The notes under the pieces were generated by a model that saw only the letters and a list, made by a program, of their open reading frames with translations, searched no databases and was not told the DNA's origin. A stretch of DNA of 23,502 nt from Fimenecus sp045595185. Lineage in GTDB: Bacteria > Bacillota > Clostridia > Oscillospirales > Acutalibacteraceae. Of the stretch, positions 6,007 to 14,221 are shown in pieces. Position 1 is the first letter of the stretch, and each line of letters begins with the position of its first letter. A program made the position numbers and the translations under genes. Location: positions 1-23,502 of the forward strand of contig JAZNZX010000072.1 of assembly GCA_045595185.1 (NCBI GenBank), given 5' to 3'.

Positions 6007-7422
6007 TTACCTTTCTTCAATAGGAATATATTCAGCCTGAATACTCTTTGTTCGTAAAATTCTTTCAGACATAGGAACATATTCGCGCGGTATTGTAACA
6101 TTTTTATATGCAGGACGGATAATTCTTCCGCCTGTTGTAAGCTCTTCAATTCTGTGAGCAGACCAACCTGCCATACGGGCAGCCATAAAGATAGGTGTAA
6201 AAAGGTCCTGAGGAATTCCGAGCATATCGTAAACAAGACCTGAATAAAGGTCAACATTTGCACACATCTTTTTGTTGATTCCGCGTTTTTTAGCAAAAAG
6301 CTCAGGAGTAAGCTCCTCAATAAGATTGAGCATTTTGAACTCGTCTTCCCTACCGTGAATTTTTGAGAACTTGTCTGCATAACGACGAAGAATAACTGCT
6401 CTTGGGTCAGAAAGAGTATAAACAGCGTGACCCATACCGTAAACAAGGCCTGAATGGTCGTTTGCCTCTTTATTCATTATTTTTGTAATATAATCGGCAA
6501 CCTGACCCTCATTTGTAATATCGCTGATATTTGCCTTCATATCCTCAAGCATTTTATATACCTTGATGTTTGCACCACCGTGACGAGGACCCTTAAGAGA
6601 ACCGATTGCAGCAGCAATTGCAGCATATGTATCAGTACCGCTTGATGTAACACAACGATTTGCAAATGTCGAGTTGTTACCGCCACCGTGTTCAGCGTGG
6701 ATAATCATACAAATATCAAGAAGCTTTGCCTCATCATCAGTAAATTTCTTATCAGGACGGATTGAACGAAGAATACTTTCCGCAGTACCCAATTCAACCT
6801 TGTTCTGGTGGAAATACATACTCTTTTTGTCATATACTCTGCGTTTAACCTGATATGCACTTGTAAGAATTACAGGCATCTGTGCTATAAGCTGAATACA
6901 CTGACGAAGCACATTTTCAGGTGATATATCATCAGGATTAGGGTCATATGAATAAAGGGCAAGCACACTACGAGCAGACTTATTCATAACATCAGGTGAC
7001 GGTGCTTTCATAATCATATCCTCGATAAAATCTTCAGGAAGATTACGACATTCAGCAAGTAATTGTGTAAACCATTTAAGCTGTTCCTTAGTTGGCAACG
7101 CACCAAACAAAAGTAACCAGACAACTTCTTCGTAACCGAAACGGTTTTCCTTTTCACAATGGGCAACAATATCCGACATATTGATACCGCGATAAATAAG
7201 ACGACCGTTTTTAGGAACCTTTTCACCATCGTCCATATAGTAACCCTCAACAGAACAAACACGGGTAAGACCCGCAAGAACACCTGTTCCGTCGTAGTTT
7301 CGAAGACCGCGTTTTACTTCAAATCTATTATAGTAATCAGGATTAATGTGGTTATTTTTTTGAAGCTCTTCGCATAAAGTTGAAAGAGCGTCATTGGAGA
7401 TACTTGAAATATATTCTGACAT
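6007..7422 (-). CDS. gltA: Citrate synthase
   Basis: A 471-aa cytosolic enzyme condensing acetyl-CoA and oxaloacetate to citrate. The three catalytic residues are visible: His245 in HAEHGGGNNST, His332 in GMGHAVYTLSDPRA and Asp391 in ANVDLYSG. GPRHGGAN (278-285) and the Arg in GGRIIRPAYK (431-440) are also conserved. The protein is longer than common ~430-aa bacterial enzymes, with an extended N-terminal part. The ATG at 7422 is chosen because AAGGAGG is at 7430-7436; an earlier open stretch has no SD. Methylcitrate synthases have similar sequences, but no prp genes are nearby. It heads a unit with two membrane proteins. In anaerobes with a partial TCA cycle its usual role is glutamate precursor supply. 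Confidence 0.93.
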   Translation of the reverse strand: MSEYISSISNDALSTLCEELQKNNHINPDYYNRFEVKRGLRNYDGTGVLAGLTRVCSVEGYYMDDGEKVPKNGRLIYRGINMSDIVAHCEKENRFGYEEVVWLLLFGALPTKEQLKWFTQLLAECRNLPEDFIEDMIMKAPSPDVMNKSARSVLALYSYDPNPDDISPENVLRQCIQLIAQMPVILTSAYQVKRRVYDKKSMYFHQNKVELGTAESILRSIRPDKKFTDDEAKLLDICMIIHAEHGGGNNSTFANRCVTSSGTDTYAAIAAAIGSLKGPRHGGANIKVYKMLEDMKANISDITNEGQVADYITKIMNKEANDHSGLVYGMGHAVYTLSDPRAVILRRYADKFSKIHGREDEFKMLNLIEELTPELFAKKRGINKKMCANVDLYSGLVYDMLGIPQDLFTPIFMAARMAGWSAHRIEELTTGGRIIRPAYKNVTIPREYVPMSERILRTKSIQAEYIPIEER

Positions 7423-7470
7423 AAATTTACCTCCTTGTAGAAAATTTCGATATGTATCCAAGATAATATA

Positions 7471-7487
7471 AATATACATTGTATATT
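7471..7487. promoter_or_regulatory. Candidate operator palindrome at the citrate synthase promoter
   Basis: AATATAC (7471-7477) and GTATATT (7481-7487) form a perfect inverted repeat around ATT. It overlaps the -10 box and the expected transcription start, where a bound repressor would block initiation. No regulator gene adjoins it. Confidence 0.45.
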
Positions 7488-7513
7488 TTAATACAAACAG
7501 AAAATAAAGTCAA
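7485..7513 (-). promoter_or_regulatory. Sigma-A-type promoter of the citrate synthase unit
   Basis: On the minus strand TTGACT (7508-7513), a 17-nt spacer and TAAAAT (7485-7490) lie about 50 nt upstream of the SD. The -35 region reaches close to the SD of the divergent spoIID-type gene. Confidence 0.7.
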
Positions 7514-7532
7514 TAAAAGGGAGTCACAAAAA

Positions 7533-8516
7533 ATGAAAAACTACACTATGATATGCTTTTTTCTCGCTCTGGGTATGATTGTATTTCCGTTGATTTCACT
7601 TGATAAAACATCAGATGTATTATCACAGGAATTTTCAGGTGAAACTGTTGCAACAGAAAACGAAAATATTATTACAGAAGTTGTCCCTACTGTTAAGGTT
7701 ATGTCTGCAAACAGTGATAATATTACGGAAATGCCCTTAAAAGAATATCTTATAGGTGTTGTTGCAGAGGAAATGAACGCATCATATCACGAAGAAGCCA
7801 TAAAAGCACAGATTGTAGCATCACATACCCTGCTTTTATACATAAAAAATAAAAATCCTGACGGACTTGACGGTGCTGATATTTCAGGTGACAGCAATAC
7901 ACATCAGGGGTTTCTTACAAAAGAGAAGCAGCAGGAAAAATGGAAGGATAACTATGAAGCAAATTACAACAAAATTGCAAAATGTGTTGACGAAGTCATT
8001 GATTGTTCCTTGCAATATGACGGTGAATACATAAATGCAGCTTTTCACTCAATTTCTAACGGAAACACCGAAAATGCGAAAGATGTCTGGGGCGGTGATT
8101 ATCCGTATCTTGTATCTGCAACGAGCATTGGTGATAAGCTATCCCCTGCTTTTCAGTCGGAAGTAAAGGTAACAGCAGATGATTTTAAAAAGGCATTAAA
8201 AGAGAAAAATGTATCTTATGATGACAAGCCTGAAAATTGGGTCAAAAAAATTACCAACACCGATACAGGTATGGTAAAAACAATTGAAATTGGCGATAAA
8301 ACCTTTACAGGTCGCGAAATACGAAGTCTTTTTTCACTCAGGAGCAGTACATTCACCTGCAAATATAAAGACGGTAATTTCATTTTCACCGTAAGCGGTT
8401 ACGGTCATGGTGTAGGTATGAGCCAATACGGTGCAAACTATATGGCACAGCAAGGGTTTACATATAAGGAAATTTTGAAGCATTATTATAAGGGTGTTGA
8501 GATAGAATGCGTGTGA
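7533..8516 (+). CDS. spoIID: SpoIID/LytB-domain protein, stage II sporulation protein D
   Basis: A 327-aa membrane-anchored peptidoglycan lytic transglycosylase. In spore formers SpoIID works with SpoIIM and SpoIIP to drive mother-cell engulfment of the forespore. The N-terminal segment (about residues 5-23) is a signal anchor. The domain starts with MPLKEYLIGVVAEEM, whose Glu after VA matches the catalytic Glu region, continues with AFHSISNGNTENAKDVWGGDYPYL, and ends with GYGHGVGMSQYGANYMAQQGFTYKEIL-type family motifs. The ATG at 7533 has AGGGAG about 9 nt upstream; an earlier ATG lacks an SD. SpoIIM and SpoIIP are not nearby. AATACAAA at 7490-7497 weakly resembles a sigma-E -10 box, as expected for spoIID, but this is uncertain. 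Confidence 0.88.
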   Translation: MKNYTMICFFLALGMIVFPLISLDKTSDVLSQEFSGETVATENENIITEVVPTVKVMSANSDNITEMPLKEYLIGVVAEEMNASYHEEAIKAQIVASHTLLLYIKNKNPDGLDGADISGDSNTHQGFLTKEKQQEKWKDNYEANYNKIAKCVDEVIDCSLQYDGEYINAAFHSISNGNTENAKDVWGGDYPYLVSATSIGDKLSPAFQSEVKVTADDFKKALKEKNVSYDDKPENWVKKITNTDTGMVKTIEIGDKTFTGREIRSLFSLRSSTFTCKYKDGNFIFTVSGYGHGVGMSQYGANYMAQQGFTYKEILKHYYKGVEIECV

Positions 8517-8554
8517 ATTGGAGTTTGTCGAACAAAACAATTAATGAGATATGT

Positions 8555-8636
8555 CATTCTGAGCGTGAGCGAAGAATCTCTCAAATAGTGACATATCAAC
8601 CAACAGAGATTCTTCGTCACTTTGTTCCTCAGAATG
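8555..8636. repeat. Dispersed imperfect palindromic element, copy 1
   Basis: An 82-bp element ending in inverted termini CATTCTGAG (8555-8563) and CTCAGAATG (8628-8636), with inner arms GAAGAATCTCT and AGAGATTCTTC. The reverse complement of 23422-23502 matches it closely, including the central ATCAACCAACAGAG. It encodes no protein and looks like a MITE- or REP-type repeat. It separates the spoIID-type gene from the spoIIA operon. Confidence 0.85.
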
Positions 8637-8764
8637 GCACTAAGCCTTATTCATCCCGATAAATTATAATTTAACAACTACTTTTATTTGAATAATACCG
8701 ATTGTGACATTATTTTTAAACGCAAAATAATACAATAATGAAAAAAGGAGGTTTAATTAAAATT

Positions 8765-9097
8765 ATGAGTGTAAAAACGGATTTTCAGGATGAAATTCTT
8801 TATTGCCGATTGGAAGGTGAAATTGACCACCATACTGCACTGCCAATCAGACTTCACATTGACGAAAAAATTGAAATATGCAGACCGAAAAATCTTGTAC
8901 TTGATTTTTCCGATGTCACATTTATGGACAGTTCAGGAATAGGTCTTGTTATGGGCAGGTATAAGTTACTTAACGAAATGAATGGTGAGCTTGAGGTGAC
9001 AGGACTTTCGAGTAATTCTTACAAGGTTATGCGACTCGCAGGGCTTGACAGAATCGCAACAATTAAGCGTGGAGGAAGTAAACATGGTAATAAATGA
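8765..9097 (+). CDS. spoIIAA: Anti-sigma F factor antagonist SpoIIAA
   Basis: A 110-aa STAS-domain protein. Unphosphorylated SpoIIAA binds SpoIIAB and frees sigma F in the forespore; SpoIIAB phosphorylates it and SpoIIE reverses this. The phosphorylation-loop motif MDSSGIG (residues 54-60) contains the target Ser, preceded by the NLVLDFSDVTF strand. The ATG at 8765 is chosen because AAGGAGG is at 8745-8751, although the 13-nt spacing is long; an ATG at 8738 has no SD. GAATAAT at 8690-8696 could be part of a sigma-H -10 region, but no clear -35 was found. It overlaps spoIIAB by 14 nt. Confidence 0.93.
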   Translation: MSVKTDFQDEILYCRLEGEIDHHTALPIRLHIDEKIEICRPKNLVLDFSDVTFMDSSGIGLVMGRYKLLNEMNGELEVTGLSSNSYKVMRLAGLDRIATIKRGGSKHGNK

Positions 9098-9515
9098 GAT
9101 GAAAATGACGATTGACAGTCGTTCTGTAAATGAAAGTTTTTCGAGAACTGTTGTGGCTGCATTCACAGCACAGCTTGACCCTACTGTTGAGGAAATCAAT
9201 GACATAAAAACTGCTGTCAGCGAGGCTGTTACAAACTGTATTGTTCACGGATATAAAAATACTGTGGGCAAAATTTACATAACGGTAAAAATTCACGACA
9301 ACGGTAAAGTGGTTATCGGAATTCGCGACAAGGGTTGCGGAATCCCTGATATAAACAAGGCTCGTGAACCGCTTTTCACAACTCTTGGCGGTGACCGTGC
9401 AGGACTCGGATTTTCCGTTATGGAAAGCTTTACAGACAAGCTGACCGTTCGTTCCAAGGTGAACAAGGGCACTTCAATCACTCTTTATAAAACAGTAAAA
9501 GGTCGCACAAAATGA
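9084..9515 (+). CDS. spoIIAB: Anti-sigma F factor and serine kinase SpoIIAB
   Basis: A 143-aa GHKL-type ATP-binding protein that holds sigma F inactive before asymmetric division and phosphorylates SpoIIAA. The N box is EAVTNCIVHGY, the G1 box IRDKGCGIPD, and the G2 box GGDRAGLGFSVMESF, all in the expected order. Length is normal. The ATG at 9084 has GGAGG at 9071-9075 inside the end of spoIIAA, and the gene overlaps sigF by 4 nt. The in-frame stretch upstream to 9045 belongs to the spoIIAA coding region. The three-gene overlap supports coupled translation that keeps antagonist, anti-sigma and sigma factor in proportion. Confidence 0.95.
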   Translation: MVINEMKMTIDSRSVNESFSRTVVAAFTAQLDPTVEEINDIKTAVSEAVTNCIVHGYKNTVGKIYITVKIHDNGKVVIGIRDKGCGIPDINKAREPLFTTLGGDRAGLGFSVMESFTDKLTVRSKVNKGTSITLYKTVKGRTK

Positions 9516-10162
9516 CACGAGATGAATTGATTCTTAATAATCTTGGTCTTGTAGGCAGTTGTGCCTCACGATTTATCGGCAAAGGTGTTGATTATGAGGA
9601 TTTATATTCGGCAGGTTGCATTGGTCTTATAAAGGCCGCTGACGGATTTCGCGAAGAATTGGGCTTTGCCTTTTCAACCTATGCAGTTCCGTCAATTCTT
9701 GGTGAAATCAAGCGTGTTTTTCGTGATGACGGTGCTGTTAAAATCAGCAGAAGCTTAAAAGAAAAGGCACGGGAATTATCAAGGGTCAAGGAACACTTTG
9801 AAAAGGAAAATGGTGTTGAGCCTACTGTATCCGAGCTTTCGCAAATGATGGATATAAGCATCTGTGATACAGTAGAATTGCTTTGTGTTTTACAGCCTGT
9901 AAAGTCCTTGACAGCCGAAAATGACGACGAAAAACAGATTGATATACCTACAGAAGACGAATATACACCTATTGATAACAGGCTTTCCGTTCATCAGGTG
10001 CTTGATTCCTTATCGCCTGATGACAGAAAGTTAATTACATTGAGATTTTTTAAGGGACTTACCCAAAGTAAAACTGCACAAATACTCGGAATTTCACAGG
10101 TGCAGGTATCAAGAAAAGAAAAAATTATTCTTAACAATATGAGAAAAAAGCTCGTAGGCTGA
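9512..10162 (+). CDS. sigF: RNA polymerase sigma factor sigma-F (SpoIIAC)
   Basis: A 216-aa sigma-70-family factor, the first forespore-specific sigma factor. Region 2 runs from about residue 5 to 75, with DLYSAGCIGLIKAADGF and FAFSTYAVPSILGEIKRVFRDD. Region 3 spans about 80-130. Region 4 covers about 150-210, with TLRFFKGLTQSKTAQILGIS and the helix-turn-helix VQVSRKE. The short length without a region 1 domain matches sigma F/B/G-type factors. Sigma B and sigma G are close relatives, but the position directly after spoIIAA and spoIIAB decides the call. The ATG overlaps the spoIIAB stop (ATGA). Confidence 0.95.
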   Translation: MTRDELILNNLGLVGSCASRFIGKGVDYEDLYSAGCIGLIKAADGFREELGFAFSTYAVPSILGEIKRVFRDDGAVKISRSLKEKARELSRVKEHFEKENGVEPTVSELSQMMDISICDTVELLCVLQPVKSLTAENDDEKQIDIPTEDEYTPIDNRLSVHQVLDSLSPDDRKLITLRFFKGLTQSKTAQILGISQVQVSRKEKIILNNMRKKLVG

Positions 10163-10167
10163 AAAAT

Positions 10168-10196
10168 TTGATATTTTTATAAATATATGGTAGAAT
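10168..10196 (+). promoter_or_regulatory. Sigma-A-type promoter of the DUF5696-like lipoprotein gene
   Basis: TTGATA (10168-10173), a 17-nt spacer and TAGAAT (10191-10196) precede the gene by 44 nt. The boxes overlap a stem-loop, so sigF termination and this start may be interlocked. Confidence 0.6.
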
Positions 10197-10230
10197 GTGT
10201 CAGTACAGTTCCACCATATTTTTATTTTGG
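10184..10230 (+). terminator. Possible terminator after sigF, overlapping the next promoter
   Basis: TATGGT near 10186-10191 pairs with ACCATA at 10213-10218, with partial inner pairing, and is followed by a T-rich run. The loop is large and the stem imperfect, so the call is weak. Confidence 0.35.
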
Positions 10231-10240
10231 GAGATAAAAT

Positions 10241-12409
10241 ATGAAAAAATCAGCTTTAAATATAGTAACTAAAATAATTTCAGTAACATGTCTGATTTCA
10301 ATATTATTCACCTCTTGTGTTCCGTATGTAAACAGAAGCGAAGAAGCAAAAATAATTCCTTCGGAATATATGGGAAAAGAATTTCACACATCAAAGGTGT
10401 CATCATATACCACAGTTTCAAAATCAGGACTTATTGAGTTGCTTTTTGATAAGGAAACTGCAACCGTTGCAATTCGCGACACAAATTCAGGGGCAGTATG
10501 GACAACGCTTCCCGACAGTTCACTTTCCAAAGAAATTCAGAGCTCTGCTGTACAGATTACTCTTTCTGACGGTGGAAACAAAATCTATACACTTAATTCT
10601 CAGGACAATTCAGTTGCCTACGGTAATTTTACTTATACTGTTTCGGCTGACGGTATTTCCGTCACATATTCAATGGCACTTGATAAACAGACAGGCGAAA
10701 AGGATATTAAAAAGATAAAAAACGGTGAAATTCGTGCTGATTTGACCGTTCTTTACACCTTACGTGACGGTTCTTTCTATGTAAACATCAGTATGAATAA
10801 TCTTGTTCTTCCTGACGGTATTTTCCTTGAGGACATTACAATTCTCAACAATTTCGGTGCTTACGAAAACAGCGGTGCAGACGATTATATATTTATTCCT
10901 GACGGAAGCGGTGCTATTCTTAAAACAGGCGTTGAGGATGCTGATTTTTCACCTGTTTCACTTTCTGTTTACGGAAATGATGTTGCAACAAGTGACGGTT
11001 TGAACGGTACTGAGTGTTTAATCGGTGCTTTTGGTATAAAGCACTCTGACAGTGCGTTTTTATGTATTATCGAAAAGGGTGATTCAATCGCCACAATTCA
11101 CGCTGACAGAAACGGAGAAAATTCACTTAACAGCGTTAATGCAAGCTTTAAAATAACTGATGTTTATTCAGAAGATATTCAGGCAACACCATATAAGAGT
11201 GAAATCACTCTTTGTTACCGTTTCCTTTCAGGTAAATCGGCAACATATTCAGGTATGGCTACTGCTTGTCGTGAAAATCTTATCCGTAATTCTGTTTTAT
11301 CCACAAAATCTGTTGATGTTACCACCGAGTATATGCCTATGGTAGTTTCACTTCAGGGTGGTTATAAGGATGCTAACGGAGATTATCATTTGCTTTCAGA
11401 TTACAAACAGGCACTTTCACTTATGATGCTTTTAAAGGCAAAGGGTGTCAACAGCATTTATCTTAGATATAACGGACTTTACCGTAATTCAAACAATGGT
11501 ACTCTCGGAAATTTTGATTCATTCAAGAGTTCTCTTGGTAACGAGAAGCAGTTTAACGATTTATATTCATACCTTAACAGCCAAAAATTCTCATTGTTCA
11601 TTGATACGGATATTCTCACATATGGCGGTGGTTTATCAAGTGCATTGTCAATAAGAAAAAAGAGCATTATAAACGAAACCGTTTACTCATTCCCATACAG
11701 TACTGCATCGCAGAATTTCCTGAAGCTGGGTCGTCTTGAAAATACCGTTGAAAACATTCTTGCAGATTCCGAAAATGTGAATTTTGACGGATATTGCCTT
11801 AATGATGCAGGAAAATATCTTTATTCCGATTATTCCTATGACTCATATTCAAGAACACTTGCACAATCAGAGCTTTCGGCAGAAATTTCTGTACTTTCAA
11901 CATCAAAGCTTCTTATGGTTGATACAGGTAATTTTTATTCATTGAAAAATGCTGATGTGGTTGCCAATATTCCTGTTTCAACTATGGCATACAGTGAAAG
12001 TAATGTTTACGAAAGCATACCTTTTGTACAAATGTTACTTCATGGCATTGTTGAATACAGCACGACAGGCAGTAACACATATGATGATACAAAAACTGCA
12101 TTTTTAAAGTCTGTTGAATATGGTTGTCTTCCAAGTGCTGATTGGTATTGTTCATCATTTGATGAAACTATCGACTCAAAATATTATTACGATAACAACA
12201 TCAATGAGATGGTAAAATATTACACAAAAGCAAATACAGCATTAGCTGAACTTCGCGATTCACGAATGACATCACATTCAAAAATTCAGGACGGAATATA
12301 CTGTACTGAATATGATAACAGTATTAAAGTCTATGTGAACTACACAGACGAAAGTGTTACTGTTAACGGCGTTATTATTGATGCTATGGACTGTATAACA
12401 ATTATGTAA
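10241..12409 (+). CDS. Large lipoprotein, DUF5696-like
   Basis: A 722-aa exported lipoprotein. The N-terminus is a lipoprotein signal peptide with Cys26 in ILFTSC. The rest is soluble, rich in beta-strand-like segments in the first ~330 residues, then a region (about 365-620) that resembles a TIM-barrel/glycoside-hydrolase-like layout, for example KAKGVNSIYLRYNGL, FSLFIDTDILTYGGG and FDGYCLNDAGKYLYSD. This overall pattern matches the uncharacterised DUF5696 family as I recall it, in which activity on cell-wall or external polysaccharide is suspected but not shown. GGGAG at 10229-10233 is the SD site. It stands as one transcript between sigF and a bidirectional terminator. A forespore role is possible from location, but its promoter looks like sigma A. 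Confidence 0.75.
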   Translation: MKKSALNIVTKIISVTCLISILFTSCVPYVNRSEEAKIIPSEYMGKEFHTSKVSSYTTVSKSGLIELLFDKETATVAIRDTNSGAVWTTLPDSSLSKEIQSSAVQITLSDGGNKIYTLNSQDNSVAYGNFTYTVSADGISVTYSMALDKQTGEKDIKKIKNGEIRADLTVLYTLRDGSFYVNISMNNLVLPDGIFLEDITILNNFGAYENSGADDYIFIPDGSGAILKTGVEDADFSPVSLSVYGNDVATSDGLNGTECLIGAFGIKHSDSAFLCIIEKGDSIATIHADRNGENSLNSVNASFKITDVYSEDIQATPYKSEITLCYRFLSGKSATYSGMATACRENLIRNSVLSTKSVDVTTEYMPMVVSLQGGYKDANGDYHLLSDYKQALSLMMLLKAKGVNSIYLRYNGLYRNSNNGTLGNFDSFKSSLGNEKQFNDLYSYLNSQKFSLFIDTDILTYGGGLSSALSIRKKSIINETVYSFPYSTASQNFLKLGRLENTVENILADSENVNFDGYCLNDAGKYLYSDYSYDSYSRTLAQSELSAEISVLSTSKLLMVDTGNFYSLKNADVVANIPVSTMAYSESNVYESIPFVQMLLHGIVEYSTTGSNTYDDTKTAFLKSVEYGCLPSADWYCSSFDETIDSKYYYDNNINEMVKYYTKANTALAELRDSRMTSHSKIQDGIYCTEYDNSIKVYVNYTDESVTVNGVIIDAMDCITIM

Positions 12410-12427
12410 TCAGAATACAATAAAAAA

Positions 12428-12456
12428 GAGGTGTCGGCTGACACCTCATTTTTTTA
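12428..12456. terminator. Bidirectional terminator between convergent genes
   Basis: GAGGTGTC (12428-12435) and GACACCTC (12440-12447) form a perfect 8-bp stem with a 4-nt loop, with T-runs on both strands. It ends both the lipoprotein gene and the kinase-like gene, whose stop codon lies in the T-run. Confidence 0.9.
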
Positions 12457-14136
12457 TCTGAATAAGTCGAATATACCGTCAAAATCTATTCCCGGTATTA
12501 TGTTGTTATCGTCATCACCAAAGCCCCAGTCAAATCCATCGTCAGGTGCCTCGCCCCATACATAAATCTGTATTTCGCTGCCTTTTATCTGACTTGAACC
12601 GACTTCCGGTGAAACCTCTGCAACAGTATTTGCAATCTGACTTCCATCGTTTGTTTTTTCAATAACCTTAACTACAAATCCTGCTTCTTCAAGCTTGGTC
12701 TGTGCTTCCTCAAGAGTCATATCAATCACAGATGGAACATTCACATATTCAGGGCCCTTACTGATTACAAATGTAATTTCTGTTCCCATTGCCACCTTTG
12801 TACCTGCTTTAATACTCTGTGAAACTATGTATCCTTTTTCAACTTTTGCATTGTACTCTGAAACAGATTTAATTGTAAATCGTTCATTCTGAACAGGATT
12901 TTGTGCTATAAGCTCAAATGGAACATTTACAAAATCAGGCACTTCAATCATTTCAACATTATCAGTTACATCTTCAACAGGTGTTTCTTCAGGAACATTT
13001 ACCACCTTGTCATAGACCATCCAGCCTGCAAAGCCGATAAGACCGACACCGATAATAATAAGAAATGTTTTCAAAAGCACCTGCCAGGGCGAATCCTCGT
13101 CATAAGTAACCACAACGGGAGCATCCTTTTTGTCATCGTGATACACATTCATACCTGAATATGAGGAAACCACATTTGATGGTGTTGCAGAAAGCTCTTC
13201 ACGCAACGCTTCTATATCCTTTGTTCTTTCCTGCGGGTCAACCTGAAGACCGTTCATCAACGCGTTGATAACATAAACAGGAATTATTTCGGCATAACGT
13301 GCAGGAATAATCAATTTATCATTAGTGGAACGAGAAATTGCATCCTGCGGAACACCACCGACCAAGGCTCTGTAAATAACTGCACAAAAGGCATATACAT
13401 CAGACCATTCACCGCTTGCCAAGGAATAACCGTATTGCTCCAACGGTGTATATCCGTCAAAAAGTTCCGGTGTAAGTCCGTTCTTTGCAAATCTTACCTG
13501 TGGAATACAAAAGCCTGAAAGTCTGAGTTTTCCGTCACGACCAATCAGTAATGTATCGGGACTTATACCGTAATGGACAATGCCTATGTTATGAAGATTT
13601 GAGAGTAATGAAAGCACAGGCATAAAAAGCTGACTTGCCTTTTCCCAATTAAGATAACCCGTCTTACTGCGTAACAAAAACTCTCTTAAAGAAAGGCTTT
13701 CAATATATTCCGTTACAACATATGCTGTGTTGTTTTCTTCCACAACATCCAACACAGGAATAAGTGCTGAAAAGCCTCTTATTCTTGCAATATTACGCCA
13801 CATATCCAAAAAATCGTTAAGAAGAGAAAAATATGTATCCTGCAAAACTTCTTCTACCGTAACTGATTTTTTATCGTGCTTTCTGTTAGAAATTTTTTCA
13901 GGGAAAAACTCTCTCAACATAACCGCTGACTGCTTATCAACATCGAAAGCCATATATGAAATTCCTTCACTGTTGGAAGAAACACATTTTCCGACAATAT
14001 ATTTTCCGCCGATTAGCGTTTTTAACGGTAAATACGGAGCAACCTGCGGTGAATCAACATAATGGCCACATTTGGGGCATTGTTTTTGACCATTCAATTC
14101 ACTCATACAACCCATACAGAGATTATCGTAATTCAT
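12454..14136 (-). CDS. Zinc-ribbon, pseudokinase, TM and PASTA-domain protein
   Basis: A 560-aa single-span membrane protein. Residues 7-23 form a zinc ribbon (Cys7, 10, 20, 23). Residues ~45-315 have a Ser/Thr kinase fold of the PknB type, but the active-site motifs are replaced: the Gly-rich loop reads SSNSEG (53-58), the VAIK Lys is Arg75 (VMLR), HRD is HYG (188-190) and DFG is SGF (207-209). Structural motifs such as TPLEQY (230-235) and WSDVYAF (244-250) remain. A membrane span covers ~353-376. Two PASTA repeats follow (about 396-461 and 464-528), then an acidic, aromatic tail. PASTA kinases sense muropeptides or lipid II; without catalytic residues this one probably signals by binding. 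It has its own promoter; no phosphatase gene adjoins it. Confidence 0.85.
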   Translation of the reverse strand: MNYDNLCMGCMSELNGQKQCPKCGHYVDSPQVAPYLPLKTLIGGKYIVGKCVSSNSEGISYMAFDVDKQSAVMLREFFPEKISNRKHDKKSVTVEEVLQDTYFSLLNDFLDMWRNIARIRGFSALIPVLDVVEENNTAYVVTEYIESLSLREFLLRSKTGYLNWEKASQLFMPVLSLLSNLHNIGIVHYGISPDTLLIGRDGKLRLSGFCIPQVRFAKNGLTPELFDGYTPLEQYGYSLASGEWSDVYAFCAVIYRALVGGVPQDAISRSTNDKLIIPARYAEIIPVYVINALMNGLQVDPQERTKDIEALREELSATPSNVVSSYSGMNVYHDDKKDAPVVVTYDEDSPWQVLLKTFLIIIGVGLIGFAGWMVYDKVVNVPEETPVEDVTDNVEMIEVPDFVNVPFELIAQNPVQNERFTIKSVSEYNAKVEKGYIVSQSIKAGTKVAMGTEITFVISKGPEYVNVPSVIDMTLEEAQTKLEEAGFVVKVIEKTNDGSQIANTVAEVSPEVGSSQIKGSEIQIYVWGEAPDDGFDWGFGDDDNNIIPGIDFDGIFDLFR

Positions 14137-14169
14137 AATGTATCCCCTTTTAAAAATAATCCTATAATA

Positions 14170-14207
14170 ATTATACTATACCAACTATATATGTTTGTCA
14201 AATGACA
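14170..14207 (-). promoter_or_regulatory. Promoter of the pseudokinase gene
   Basis: A perfect TTGACA (-35) reads on the minus strand at 14196-14201. Possible -10 boxes are TAGTAT at 17 nt (14173-14178) and TATAAT at 20 nt (14170-14175). The -35 lies inside a small palindrome, TGTCA AA TGACA (14196-14207). The SD AAAGGGG is at 14144-14150. Confidence 0.6.
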
Positions 14208-14221
14208 GAATTGTTACATAA

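Noticed and set aside
5994..6446. A 150-aa minus-strand open frame
   Set aside because: It lies within the citrate synthase gene in another frame; the catalytic residues of citrate synthase settle the real frame.
8555..8636. The repeat as a rho-independent terminator of the spoIID-type gene
   Set aside because: There is no T-run after the stem and a second copy stands elsewhere in the opposite orientation, so a dispersed repeat explains it better.
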